64,000 nucleotides of DNA. It comes from Minwuiaceae bacterium. GTDB lineage: Bacteria > Pseudomonadota > Alphaproteobacteria > Minwuiales > Minwuiaceae. Location: contig JANQEE010000011.1 of NCBI GenBank assembly GCA_028278525.1, positions 354,986 through 418,985 of the forward strand. The letters are read 5' to 3'. The notes beneath the pieces are model-generated. The model was not told the origin of the DNA. It did not search any database and worked only from the letters and a program-made list of their open reading frames with translations. Made by a program: the position numbers and the translations under genes. Shown here in pieces: positions 40,922-49,336 of this stretch; position 1 is the first letter of the stretch, and each line of letters starts with the position of its first letter.

Positions 40922-42442
40922 TTAGGCGATTTGGCGCCGCCAGCGGACGAGGAACACCAGCGGTATGACGAACGCGGCCGTCGCCGCGTAGAAGTAGAAA
41001 GCGTTAATATATCCGATCATCGTCGATTGGCGCTGGATCTCGCTGCTGAGCGCGGCCAGGCCGGCCGTGTTTTCCATGCTCCACAGGCCGCGTGCCCAGG
41101 GGTATTTCAGGGCTTCGTTGAACGGCGAGACATACTCCGACAGGTCCGAATAGTTCACCTGGGTGGAGCGGATTACCAGGGCGATGCTGATCGAGATGTG
41201 AATGCTGCTGCCGATATTGCGCAGCAGGTGGAACACGGCAGTGCCTTCGGCGAGATAACGCGCCTCCAGGGTCGCGAAGGTGATCAGCGTCAGTGGCACC
41301 CACAGCAGACCGACGCCCAGGCCCTGCAGGACGCTGGTCCAAATGACATCCCAGGTTGTGGCATTGATATCGAACTGCGCCATGCCCCATCCGGCTATCG
41401 CCTGAAGACTGAAGCCGATCACCAGCCAGATGCGCGGGTCCAGCCGGTTGCCGAACAGCATGATGATAAAGCCCGCGAGGGTGCCCGCGCCGCGCACCGC
41501 GAGCAGCAGGCCGATCATCGAGTCCGGATAGCCCTGCAGGCCCTTCAGCATCGACGGCAACAGCACCATCGGCGTGAAGTTCAGCATGCCGAAGATCAAG
41601 GTCAGAAGCAGGCCGATTGAAAAATTCCTGTCCAGCATCAATCTTGGATTGAGGAACGGCGCCCTGGCCGTCAGGCTGTGCACGACGAAGACGTAAAACG
41701 CCGTCGCGGCGATGGCCGCCTCGAACAGGATCTCGGTGGACTCAAACCAGTCCTGGCGTTCGCCACGGTCCAGCATCAACTGGAAAGAGGCAATGGCGAT
41801 CGACAGAGCCAGGAAGCCACTCCAGTCGAGGTTGCCGCCGGCCTGTTTGCTGCCCTCGCGGACGAACACCCAGACGCCAATGAACGACATGATGCCGAAG
41901 GGGACGACCACGAAGAACACCCACCGCCAGGAATAGATCTCGCTCAAGTATCCACCGAGCGATGGCGCGAAGATCGGCCCGATGACGACGCCGATGCCGA
42001 AGAAAGACGTCGCCATGCCGTGCAGCCGCTTCGGATATACGTCCAGCACGATTGCCTGGGAGAGGGGTACGAGCGGGGCGCCGCAGAGCCCCTGCACGAT
42101 GCGGTAGGCGACCAGCTCGGGCAGGTTGTTGGCGATGCCGCAGAAGAAGGTGGCGACGGTGAAGCCCAACACGCCGTAGACCATGACCCGGCGCTGGCCG
42201 AAGCGCGCCGTCAGCCAGCCGGTCATCGGCGTCGCCACGGCGGTCGCCACGATATTGAAGGTGACGACCCAGGCGATCTGGTCCTGGGTTGCGGACAGGG
42301 CGCCCTGCATCTGCGGCAGCGCGACGTTGGCGATCGTCAACGTCATTGCGTAGAGCGCGACCGTGGTCGTCAATGTCGCCAGGATCAGGGCGCGGCGCAG
42401 CCCCGTCGGCGCATCGGGCGCCGCGGCCTCCGCGGCGCTCAT
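40922..42442 (-). CDS. DHA2-type MFS drug/metabolite efflux transporter
   Basis: This 506-residue protein has about fourteen membrane segments and the EmrB/QacA (DHA2) layout. Motif A-like GWLTARFGQRRVMVYG sits in loop 2-3, and motif C-like GIGVVIGPIFAPSLGGYLSE in helix 5. It starts at 42442, where the ATG overlaps the sulfatase stop (ATGA). The frame stays open upstream to 42883, but that part belongs to the sulfatase gene. No EmrA partner is adjacent, so export may be single-membrane or use a distant adaptor. It is last in a five-gene same-strand cluster (47277-40922). Confidence 0.88.
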   Translation of the reverse strand: MSAAEAAAPDAPTGLRRALILATLTTTVALYAMTLTIANVALPQMQGALSATQDQIAWVVTFNIVATAVATPMTGWLTARFGQRRVMVYGVLGFTVATFFCGIANNLPELVAYRIVQGLCGAPLVPLSQAIVLDVYPKRLHGMATSFFGIGVVIGPIFAPSLGGYLSEIYSWRWVFFVVVPFGIMSFIGVWVFVREGSKQAGGNLDWSGFLALSIAIASFQLMLDRGERQDWFESTEILFEAAIAATAFYVFVVHSLTARAPFLNPRLMLDRNFSIGLLLTLIFGMLNFTPMVLLPSMLKGLQGYPDSMIGLLLAVRGAGTLAGFIIMLFGNRLDPRIWLVIGFSLQAIAGWGMAQFDINATTWDVIWTSVLQGLGVGLLWVPLTLITFATLEARYLAEGTAVFHLLRNIGSSIHISISIALVIRSTQVNYSDLSEYVSPFNEALKYPWARGLWSMENTAGLAALSSEIQRQSTMIGYINAFYFYAATAAFVIPLVFLVRWRRQIA

Positions 42443-43992
42443 CCCGTCGATGCCGGTTGCAGCGGGCCGCCGTACGGCTGGTGCAGCATGGTCAGGCCGG
42501 GATCTTCGTGTCTGAACCGCCAGGTCAGCATCTTCTGGGCATAGCGCAGGACCAGCGGTGCATAGGCGGGGTCGTCGGCCAGGTTGCGGCTGGCGGTCGG
42601 ATCGGCCCTGAGGTCGAAGAACAGCGGCGGCAGCGCGGCGAAATGGACGTATTGATAATGCGTGTCTCGGACCGCCGTCAGATGGCAGTCCGCGCTGTCC
42701 AGCCCCAGGGCGGTTTCCGCCGTGCGGCCGACGGGGTCGCGAAAGTCGAACGCCCAATGCGCCGCGTCCCGCCAATCGGCCGGAGGGCTGCCGTGCAGGA
42801 ACGGGATCAGGGACCGCCCGTCGCATCCCGCCGGCGTCTCCAGGCCGAGCGCTTCCAGGATGGTCGGCATCAGGTCGACGCATTCAGTGAAAGCAGAGAT
42901 GGTTTCGCCGCGCGAGGCGTCCGCCGCGCGGCGCGGGTCGCGAATGATGCAGGGCACGTGGAAATGTCCGCCGAAGCAACCGCGCCGTCCGTAAATCCAG
43001 TTGTCGCCCAACTGATCGCCGTGGTCGGAGCAGAAAACGATCAGCGTGTCGTCATAGGCGCCGCTGTCTTTCAGATGCGCGACAAGTCGCCCGATATTGG
43101 CGTCGACTTGCGAGCAGTTGCCGTAATAGGCGGCCCGCATCCGGCGATCGTCCGCCGGCCGGATTTCTTCCGGAACCAAAGGCCGGTGGAAATACTCCCG
43201 CAGGCGCTGCCCGTCGATCGACCAGGCCAGCCACGGATGCTGCGTGCGTACGTCGTCCGGCGATGCGGGGCGGTCGGGCAGGGGCAGGGTCGCCGGGTCG
43301 TACATCGTGTCGTAGGGCTCGGGCGCGTAGAGCGGAGGATGCGGCCGCAGACAGCAATAGTGGACAAACCATGGCCTGGCGCCGTTCTCCGCCATGTAGC
43401 GGAGCGCCGCCTCGGTGAGGAACGCGGTATCGGTGTCCTCCGCTTTCAGTCGCGATGGCGGGAAAGTATCGATGCGGCCGGCCGGGGCCGCGTAGTCGCT
43501 GGCGGGGCGGAACATATCGATGGGTCGGTCCGGCAGGCTGTAGCCCTTGGCCTCCAGGTCCGCCATCCATTCGGCAAAACCGTTGCTGAACAGGAAGGGC
43601 GCGACCGGCGTGAAGCCCGGGCAGATCCAGTCCCGCCTTTCGGCGCCGTCCGCCGCCGTGCCGCCGGGATCCAGCGGCGTGTCCGTATAGCCGAACAGGG
43701 CGGCTTCGTAGCCGGCCTTGCCGACCTCCAGAGCCAGATTGGTGAAGCGGGCGTCCAGCGGCGTGCCATTGCCGACCTGCCGATGATTATGCATGTAGCG
43801 CCCGGTCAGGATCGACGCGCGCGACGGACCACAGGGCGATGCCTGGCTGTAGTGGTTGGCGAACAGCACGCCGTCTTCGGCAAGCGCATCCAGATGCGGC
43901 GTCTTCACCGCCGGATGGCCGACCGCGCCGAGCGTATCGCCGCGCCACTGGTCGGCGATGATGAACAGAACGTTCCTGATGGTATCCGGCAT
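42439..43992 (-). CDS. Sulfatase / phosphonate monoester hydrolase-type alkaline phosphatase superfamily enzyme
   Basis: This 517-residue formylglycine hydrolase starts with NVLFIIADQWRGD (metal-binding Asp14) and has the sulfatase signature C54-G-P-S-R-A-S-I-L-T-G-R; the cysteine would be oxidised to formylglycine. A later metal site is VFCSDHGDQLGD. The CGPSR core and the HPAVKTPHLDALAEDGV block place it with arylsulfatases and phosphonate monoester hydrolases, and the exact ester is unknown. No signal peptide is seen, so it is probably cytoplasmic. It is coupled to the DHA2 transporter gene (ATGA) and lies 62 bases after the MFS gene upstream. Confidence 0.9.
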   Translation of the reverse strand: MPDTIRNVLFIIADQWRGDTLGAVGHPAVKTPHLDALAEDGVLFANHYSQASPCGPSRASILTGRYMHNHRQVGNGTPLDARFTNLALEVGKAGYEAALFGYTDTPLDPGGTAADGAERRDWICPGFTPVAPFLFSNGFAEWMADLEAKGYSLPDRPIDMFRPASDYAAPAGRIDTFPPSRLKAEDTDTAFLTEAALRYMAENGARPWFVHYCCLRPHPPLYAPEPYDTMYDPATLPLPDRPASPDDVRTQHPWLAWSIDGQRLREYFHRPLVPEEIRPADDRRMRAAYYGNCSQVDANIGRLVAHLKDSGAYDDTLIVFCSDHGDQLGDNWIYGRRGCFGGHFHVPCIIRDPRRAADASRGETISAFTECVDLMPTILEALGLETPAGCDGRSLIPFLHGSPPADWRDAAHWAFDFRDPVGRTAETALGLDSADCHLTAVRDTHYQYVHFAALPPLFFDLRADPTASRNLADDPAYAPLVLRYAQKMLTWRFRHEDPGLTMLHQPYGGPLQPASTG

Positions 43993-44054
43993 TGCCGCCG
44001 ACTATGGCAGCGCCGTGCCATCGGAGTAAAGCGCCGGACCCCGGATACGCCGTA

Positions 44055-45290
44055 TCAGGCCGACGCGGCCTGTGTCCGGGTCGACGCGCCTTCCTGCCAG
44101 ATCAGTGCGCCGATTACCATCAGGTTCACCAGATTGAAAAAGACGCCCGTCATGAAGGCGATCTGATAAGTGCCGGTGAGGTCGAAAACCCAGCCGCCGA
44201 GCCAGCCGCCGAGCGCCATGCCGACCGTGCCGAACAGGAACACGACGCCGATCCGCCAGCCGGCCTCGCTGTCGGGAAACAGTTCACGGACCGCCAGGGC
44301 ATAGGCCGGCACGATGCCGCCGAACACCAGGCCGAACACACCGGAGATGACGTAGAGCCCAAACAGGTTGTCGATCCAGATATACATGGCGAGGGTGATG
44401 GCCTGCATGCCGGAACCGAGCAGGATGGTCATCAGCCCGCCGATCCGGTCGGACAGCCAGCCGAAGCCGAGCCGGCTGAAAAAGGCGCAGGCCAGCAGCA
44501 GCGACAGCATCTCCGCGCCGCGCGCCGCCTCGAAACCTAAATCGCTGCAATAGGCGACGACATGGACCATCGGCATCGCCATGGCGACGCAACAGCCGAC
44601 GATGGCGACGCACAGCAGGACCTGGACCAGGCCCGGCGGCAGGGCGGAGCCGGCCGACCGGGCGGCGGCGGCTTGGCCGTTTCCGATCGCCCTATAGACG
44701 GGTGGGCGGCGGCGCAGCAACAGGCTGAGCGGCACCATCACGCATACCGCGAAGATCCCATAGTAGAACCAGGTTTCACGCCAGCCGATCTCGTCGATGC
44801 CGTACCGGAACAGGGTCGGCCAGGCCGCGCCGGCGAGGCTTTGGCCACAGGCGACGATGGCCACGGCGATGCCGCGGCGGCGGTCGAACCAGCGGGTGGC
44901 GTTGGTCAGCAGCGGCGAAAACACAGTGCCGTTGCCGAGAAAGCCGATCACCAGGCCGCTGAGCAGCAGCAGCGGCCAGATGCCGTCCATATAGCTCAGC
45001 GCGATGGCGCCGCCACCGACCATGAAACCGCCCAGCAGCGCCGGTCCGCCCATGCCGCTGCGGTCCGACCATCGGCCCATGACGATACCGCCGAAGCCGG
45101 CGCCCAGCAGGATCAGCGAGTAGGCGAGCGACGGCACCCAGCGCGGCCAGCCAAATTCGGCGGCGACCGGCTTCAGGCCGACGATCATCAGGTAGCTCGC
45201 GCCGAAAGCGGTCGCCATCAGCAGCAGCGAGGCGGCGACAACGACCCAGCCGTAAGGTGTTTCGACGCTCGGCGCCGTCTCATCGGTCAT
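44055..45290 (-). CDS. MFS transporter, monocarboxylate/OFA-like
   Basis: This 411-residue protein has twelve membrane segments. The N-terminal motif MIVGLKPVAAEFGWPRWVPSLA and the loop GRWSDRSGMGG match the monocarboxylate-porter-like MFS group that takes up small organic acids. The central loop after helix 6 is short and basic. It is 44 bases downstream of a 2-hydroxyacid dehydrogenase and 62 bases upstream of the sulfatase. Import of a hydroxyacid or sulfated/phosphonated compound for these enzymes is inference. Confidence 0.88.
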   Translation of the reverse strand: MTDETAPSVETPYGWVVVAASLLLMATAFGASYLMIVGLKPVAAEFGWPRWVPSLAYSLILLGAGFGGIVMGRWSDRSGMGGPALLGGFMVGGGAIALSYMDGIWPLLLLSGLVIGFLGNGTVFSPLLTNATRWFDRRRGIAVAIVACGQSLAGAAWPTLFRYGIDEIGWRETWFYYGIFAVCVMVPLSLLLRRRPPVYRAIGNGQAAAARSAGSALPPGLVQVLLCVAIVGCCVAMAMPMVHVVAYCSDLGFEAARGAEMLSLLLACAFFSRLGFGWLSDRIGGLMTILLGSGMQAITLAMYIWIDNLFGLYVISGVFGLVFGGIVPAYALAVRELFPDSEAGWRIGVVFLFGTVGMALGGWLGGWVFDLTGTYQIAFMTGVFFNLVNLMVIGALIWQEGASTRTQAASA

Positions 45291-45334
45291 TTTCTGGTTT
45301 CTTCACTGGTTCGTTCGAGATCCTGGATGCGGCG

Positions 45335-46276
45335 CTACACGACCCGGGTCAGCACATCGCGCCCGTCGAAATGACGCACGAGGTTTTCGATCATCAGATC
45401 GCCCATCGCCGTGGCCGTTTCGATGGTGCTGCTGCCGCGGTGGGGCTGCAGCACCACATTGTCGAGCGCGAAGAGCTCCTTCGGCACGTTCGGTTCGTCT
45501 TCGAAGACGTCCAGTCCGGCGGCGCGGATCGCCTTGCCGCGCAAGGCGGTCACCAGAGCGGACTGATCGACCACGCTGCCGCGGGCCACGTTGACCAGGA
45601 TGCCGTCCCCACCGAGGGCGCCGAGTACTTTTGCGTTGACCAGATGCCGGGTCTCCTGCCCGCCCGGGCAGGCCAGGATCAGCACGTCGCTGTCGGCCGC
45701 CAGCGCCACCGGGTCGTCGTAGTAGGGATAGGCGACGCCGTCCTGTCGGTTTCTTCCGTGGTAGGCGATGGTCATGCCGAACGCCGCCGCCCGTTCGGCG
45801 ATGGCTTTGCCGATCTTGCCCAGCCCGATAATGCCGAGCCGTTTTCCCCAGGCGCGCCACGAGATGGGCGGCTTGGTTTCCGTCCAGGTGCCGTCCCGCA
45901 CGAAGCGGTCGCATTCCACCAAACGCCGCGTGGCGGCCAGCCAAAGCGCGATGGCCATGTCGGCGACGCATCCCGTCAATACGTCTGGGGTATTGGTAAC
46001 GATGATGTTCCGTTCGGCTGCCGCCTGCAGGTCGATGGCGTCGACGCCGACCGAGTTGGCGGCGATGATCTCCAGCTTCGGATAGGCGGCGATCAGCGCT
46101 GCGTCGGCCGCGCCGTCGACGGCAAAGCCGCGCGTCGCGCCCGCTGTCGCCTGAATCATGGCGTCGCGGTCGTCGGCTTCGAACAGCTTGTGGACGGTGA
46201 ACAGAGTCTCGAGCTTTTCGGCCACGAACGGCGGCAGCGGTTCCGCCTGCACGAGGTCCGGCTTGGCGTCGGCCAT
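45335..46276 (-). CDS. D-isomer-specific 2-hydroxyacid dehydrogenase
   Basis: This 313-residue NAD(P)-dependent enzyme interconverts 2-hydroxy- and 2-oxoacids. The Rossmann motif GIIGLGKIGKAIAERAAAFGM, the catalytic arginine in NVARGSVVD, the glutamate in DVFEDEPNVP and the catalytic histidine in VVLQPHRGSST are all present. I start it at 46276 because GGGAG is upstream and homologues begin here; the open frame extends to 46360. It may act as a glyoxylate/hydroxypyruvate reductase. The neighbouring transporter may bring in its substrate. Confidence 0.92.
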   Translation of the reverse strand: MADAKPDLVQAEPLPPFVAEKLETLFTVHKLFEADDRDAMIQATAGATRGFAVDGAADAALIAAYPKLEIIAANSVGVDAIDLQAAAERNIIVTNTPDVLTGCVADMAIALWLAATRRLVECDRFVRDGTWTETKPPISWRAWGKRLGIIGLGKIGKAIAERAAAFGMTIAYHGRNRQDGVAYPYYDDPVALAADSDVLILACPGGQETRHLVNAKVLGALGGDGILVNVARGSVVDQSALVTALRGKAIRAAGLDVFEDEPNVPKELFALDNVVLQPHRGSSTIETATAMGDLMIENLVRHFDGRDVLTRVV

Positions 46277-46362
46277 ATCGGGTTTCTCTCCCTGTGCCAG
46301 TTCTTGCGTCGGCGATTGCGGCAATCGTAACCGAACGGCCGGGCCGCGACCATCCGACACCC

Positions 46363-47277
46363 TTAGGAAAGGAATCCGTGTTCCTGAAAGAAACCGATCA
46401 TCTCGCGCGCGGCCCGTTCGGGCGCTTCCGTTTGCAGAAAGTGCGTCGTCTCGGGAATGAAGCGATAGTCGACGTTCCAGTCTTGGGCGAGCGCCCGGGA
46501 ACTGATGCTCGGCGCCTCGGCGCCCGCCAGCGCCGGGTCGCCGCAGACGAAGGTCAACGGCACGGGAAACGCCTTCATATGGGCCGCGATGGTCGAATCC
46601 GTGTTGGTCCGAAAGACGTGCGACTCGCAGTCGCGCGGGCAGCGCAACACGACGTCGCCGGCGGCCTGGTCGTCGCGCAGCGTCGCATGGGCGAACAACT
46701 CGTGGGCGCCGTCGACCAGGCGGCTGAACTGCGGCGCCCGTTTCAGGACACGGATGAAGTCGTCATAAGTGGCGTACCGCTCCGGCCGCCGCGCGGCCCG
46801 ATCCGCCATCATGAAATGGTTTTCCAGCGCCTGGACTTCCAGCGGGTGGCCGTTCGGCGGTGTCAGCGGTGGGTCGAACAGGACCAGCGCGTCCCATCGG
46901 ACGCCGAAGCGGAGCGTCTGCAACAGGCTGGTGATCGCGGACATGGAATGAAAAGCGCCCAGCATCGGTTTGTCGCCGAAAGCCTGCCGGATGCCGTCGA
47001 AGATGCGTTCGTTGTCCCAGACGAAAACCGGGAAGCCGTGTGCGGTAGGGGCATGGACCGGGTTCCAGCCATGGTTGCGGAAATCGTACAGGATGATTTC
47101 GTACCGGTCGGTCAGCGGCCCCCAAAACGGATAGTAGAAATCCATCGCCATGCCGTTGCCGTGGCTCATGACGATGCGGCCGCCGCCGGGGTTGCCGTGT
47201 TGGCGAACGCGGATCGTGGCGCCGTCGGCCATCGTCAGGTCGACTACTCTACGCGGGGCCGGTACCAACGAATCCAT
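46363..47277 (-). CDS. Alpha/beta hydrolase (HSMS-type nucleophile elbow)
   Basis: This 304-residue alpha/beta hydrolase starts at 47277 behind an AAGGGAAG ribosome-binding site. The oxyanion region HGNGMAMDFYYPFWG, LYDFRNHGWNP and nucleophile elbow GAFHSMSA (Ser111) replace the common GHSMGG by HSMSA. The C-terminal histidine is in ETTHFLQTE. The function is not predictable. It is first in the same-strand set hydrolase, hydroxyacid dehydrogenase, MFS, sulfatase, MFS. Confidence 0.87.
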   Translation of the reverse strand: MDSLVPAPRRVVDLTMADGATIRVRQHGNPGGGRIVMSHGNGMAMDFYYPFWGPLTDRYEIILYDFRNHGWNPVHAPTAHGFPVFVWDNERIFDGIRQAFGDKPMLGAFHSMSAITSLLQTLRFGVRWDALVLFDPPLTPPNGHPLEVQALENHFMMADRAARRPERYATYDDFIRVLKRAPQFSRLVDGAHELFAHATLRDDQAAGDVVLRCPRDCESHVFRTNTDSTIAAHMKAFPVPLTFVCGDPALAGAEAPSISSRALAQDWNVDYRFIPETTHFLQTEAPERAAREMIGFFQEHGFLS

Positions 47278-47486
47278 ACGCTTCCCTTCCATCTCGATCG
47301 TCGGCACGCAACGCGGCGGCCGGCCTCACTCAAATCAGGCCAGATGGTACGGATGCACGGGCGTTTGAGAAGGGGGAAGATCGAACGGGCAACCGCCGCC
47401 CTTCAACGCCACCGTTGCCGGTGGAGCCGTCGGCAAGGCGCTCAGTGCCGGGAAGTCGAGGCGGTCGAGAAGTGTTTGCCGGGCGG

Positions 47487-47882
47487 TCAGCTCTTGCTGC
47501 GATTGCGCCCGAGGCCGATCTTCTTGGCCATTTTCGCCCGTTCCTTCGAGTAGTTGGGCGCGACCATCGGATAGTCGCGCGGCAATCCCCACCGCTCTCG
47601 ATATTCCTCCGGGCTCATATTGTATCGGGTCTTGAGATGGCGCTTCAGCATCTTAAGCTCTTTGCCGTCTTCAAGGCAGATGATGTAGCTCGGCGTGATC
47701 GACTTGCGGATCGGGACGGCCGGTTCCAGTTCTTGCTTCGCGTCGCCAATCCCGCTCAAAGCGTTATAAACGCTATTGATTAGGTCGGGGATGTTTCCAG
47801 GTTCGACTGGATTATTAGACAAATACACGGACACCACATTCGAAGTCATTCGAATAAGTTCATGCTTATCAATTTGACTCAT
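47487..47882 (-). CDS. mucR: MucR/Ros-family transcriptional regulator
   Basis: This 131-residue regulator of the MucR/Ros family starts at 47882 (AGGTGG upstream). The N-terminus forms the oligomerisation part (residues 1-65), and the C-terminal zinc-finger-like domain reads ICLEDGKELKMLKRHLKTRYNMSPEEYRERWGL, cut here to its core CLEDGKELKMLKRH, then YPMVAPNYSKERAKMAKKIGLGR. MucR proteins are abundant H-NS-like silencers of AT-rich DNA and virulence or symbiosis genes. The second zinc Cys is Asp (as in MucR), and the second His position is Arg, so classical zinc binding is doubtful. Confidence 0.9.
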   Translation of the reverse strand: MSQIDKHELIRMTSNVVSVYLSNNPVEPGNIPDLINSVYNALSGIGDAKQELEPAVPIRKSITPSYIICLEDGKELKMLKRHLKTRYNMSPEEYRERWGLPRDYPMVAPNYSKERAKMAKKIGLGRNRSKS

Positions 47883-48305
47883 GCGCCACCTGTTCACTTT
47901 ATCAGTAAAGCGGTTGTGTTTTTTGGCTAAATGCCGATTCCACCAGTGGATTGTCAACAAAAAAGTGGAGCACTTCAGAACAATACTAAATAATATAGAA
48001 TTAATAGATTAGCATAGGGGAGCGATTAATCTCTGCAACCCGCGAGTGTATTCGAAGAACAGTTTGATAATTAGATGGGCAAGTTATGCAACGAATGTTT
48101 CATGACTTCAAGTTTCACTTGAATCCTTGGAACGGCCGGTCCACGAGATGGTTAATATACTACCGGCGTTCAAAGTTCCGTTGCGGAAGACCGAACCGCC
48201 GACCGTCGCCCGCACGACGCGCGGATTTCTCTTGTGGCTGGCGCCGCGCCGTCTCAGTAATATCGTCTTAGTCATTTGGGATAGCCGGAAGAAGAGGCAA
48301 GAAGA
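47883..48305. other. AT-rich intergenic region upstream of mucR and the GST gene
   Basis: This 423-base non-coding stretch between divergent mucR and the GST gene is unusually AT-rich, especially 47940-48090, in an otherwise GC-rich window. Small frames here (48086-48271 and 48127-48339) have no family features. The AT-rich DNA is the kind MucR-type proteins bind, so autoregulation is plausible. Confidence 0.6.
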
Positions 48306-48926
48306 ATGCTTACCGTGTGGGGGAGAGCGAACTCGATAAACGTCCAGAAGGCGATGTGGGCCGTCGCCGAACTGGGACTGGAACACGAGCGCAAGGATGT
48401 CGGCGGCGCGTTCGGCGGCCTCGATACACCGGACTATTTAGCGAAAAACCCCAATAGCCGCGTGCCGACGTTGGTCGACGGCGACCTTGTCGTCTGGGAG
48501 TCCAACGTCATTGTCCGTTACCTGGCGGCGCAATATGGCGCGGGCACGCTGTGGCCTGCCGATACCGCGGTGCGGGCCATCGCCGATCAGTGGATGGAAT
48601 GGCAGCAGACAACGCTGTTGCCGGACATGTTCGTCGTCTTTTGGGGGCTGATCCGGACGCCAGAGGATCAGCGCGACATGGCGGCGATCGAAAAGTCCGC
48701 GGCCAACCTCGGAACCATCTGGCAGATGCTGGAACGACACCTTGCGGACCGTCCGTATGTCTCAGGCAGCGAATTCACCATGGGCGACATCCCGGTCGGT
48801 GCGACGTTTTACCGCTACCATGAGTTGGATATCGTTCGTCCTAATTTGCCAAATATACAAAAGTGGTATGCCCGCCTGCGGGAGCGGCCGGCGTTTTGCG
48901 ACCATGTCATGCTTCCGCTGACCTAG
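48306..48926 (+). CDS. Glutathione S-transferase family protein
   Basis: This 206-residue cytoplasmic protein has the N-terminal thioredoxin-like GST domain. It starts LTVWGRANSINVQKAMWAV (catalytic Ser/Asn region) and contains NPNSRVPTLVDGDLVVWESNVIVRYLA, where VPTLVDG holds the cis-proline and ES binds the glutathione gamma-Glu. The helical C-terminal domain ends in RLRERPAFCDHV. GSTs of this type handle conjugation or isomerisation of small electrophiles. It is a single gene facing DUF4169 with a 56-base convergent gap. Confidence 0.9.
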   Translation: MLTVWGRANSINVQKAMWAVAELGLEHERKDVGGAFGGLDTPDYLAKNPNSRVPTLVDGDLVVWESNVIVRYLAAQYGAGTLWPADTAVRAIADQWMEWQQTTLLPDMFVVFWGLIRTPEDQRDMAAIEKSAANLGTIWQMLERHLADRPYVSGSEFTMGDIPVGATFYRYHELDIVRPNLPNIQKWYARLRERPAFCDHVMLPLT

Positions 48927-48982
48927 AGCGTCATCCGGTCATACGGTTGTCGGCGGAACGGCGCCGTTGGATCGGGTCTCGA

Positions 48983-49192
48983 TCAGGCTGGGGTCGGCGG
49001 GTCGTCCGGTTCGACCGAGTCATGCAGCCGCTTGCTGTCCAGCTCTTGTTCGTGTCGCGCCCGTTCGCGTTCGTAAGACAAGCGGTCCGGCCGGCGTTGA
49101 CCATGTTTCACTCTGTTTTCCGCCGCCTGCTTCTTGCGCGTCTTGCGATCACGTTGCTTACGGTACTGATTGAGGTTGACTACGTCTCCCAT
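48983..49192 (-). CDS. DUF4169 family small protein
   Basis: This 69-residue highly charged protein begins MGDVVNLNQYRKQRDRKTRKKQ, with the recognisable VVNLNQYRK start of DUF4169. It is followed by basic and acidic helices and a short polar end. DUF4169 genes typically lie near a ribbon-helix-helix gene and a fumarase gene in alphaproteobacteria; here those follow beyond the asmA-like gene. No function is known. Confidence 0.85.
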   Translation of the reverse strand: MGDVVNLNQYRKQRDRKTRKKQAAENRVKHGQRRPDRLSYERERARHEQELDSKRLHDSVEPDDPPTPA

Positions 49193-49336
49193 GCCACTGC
49201 CATCCAGTCTCGGCCGGAATCACAAAACCGGTTCGTTTTCGGTTAGGCCAAAGCTTAACCGAAAGCTAATCTAAAGCAACCGCCGTTCGGCTATCGCCGT
49301 CGATTTAGGGCGGAGCCGCAAGGCCAAGAGGTTCGG

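Noticed and set aside
48086..48339. Small plus-strand frames in the gap upstream of the GST gene
   Set aside because: They are short, overlap each other, and have no recognisable motif or good ribosome-binding site.
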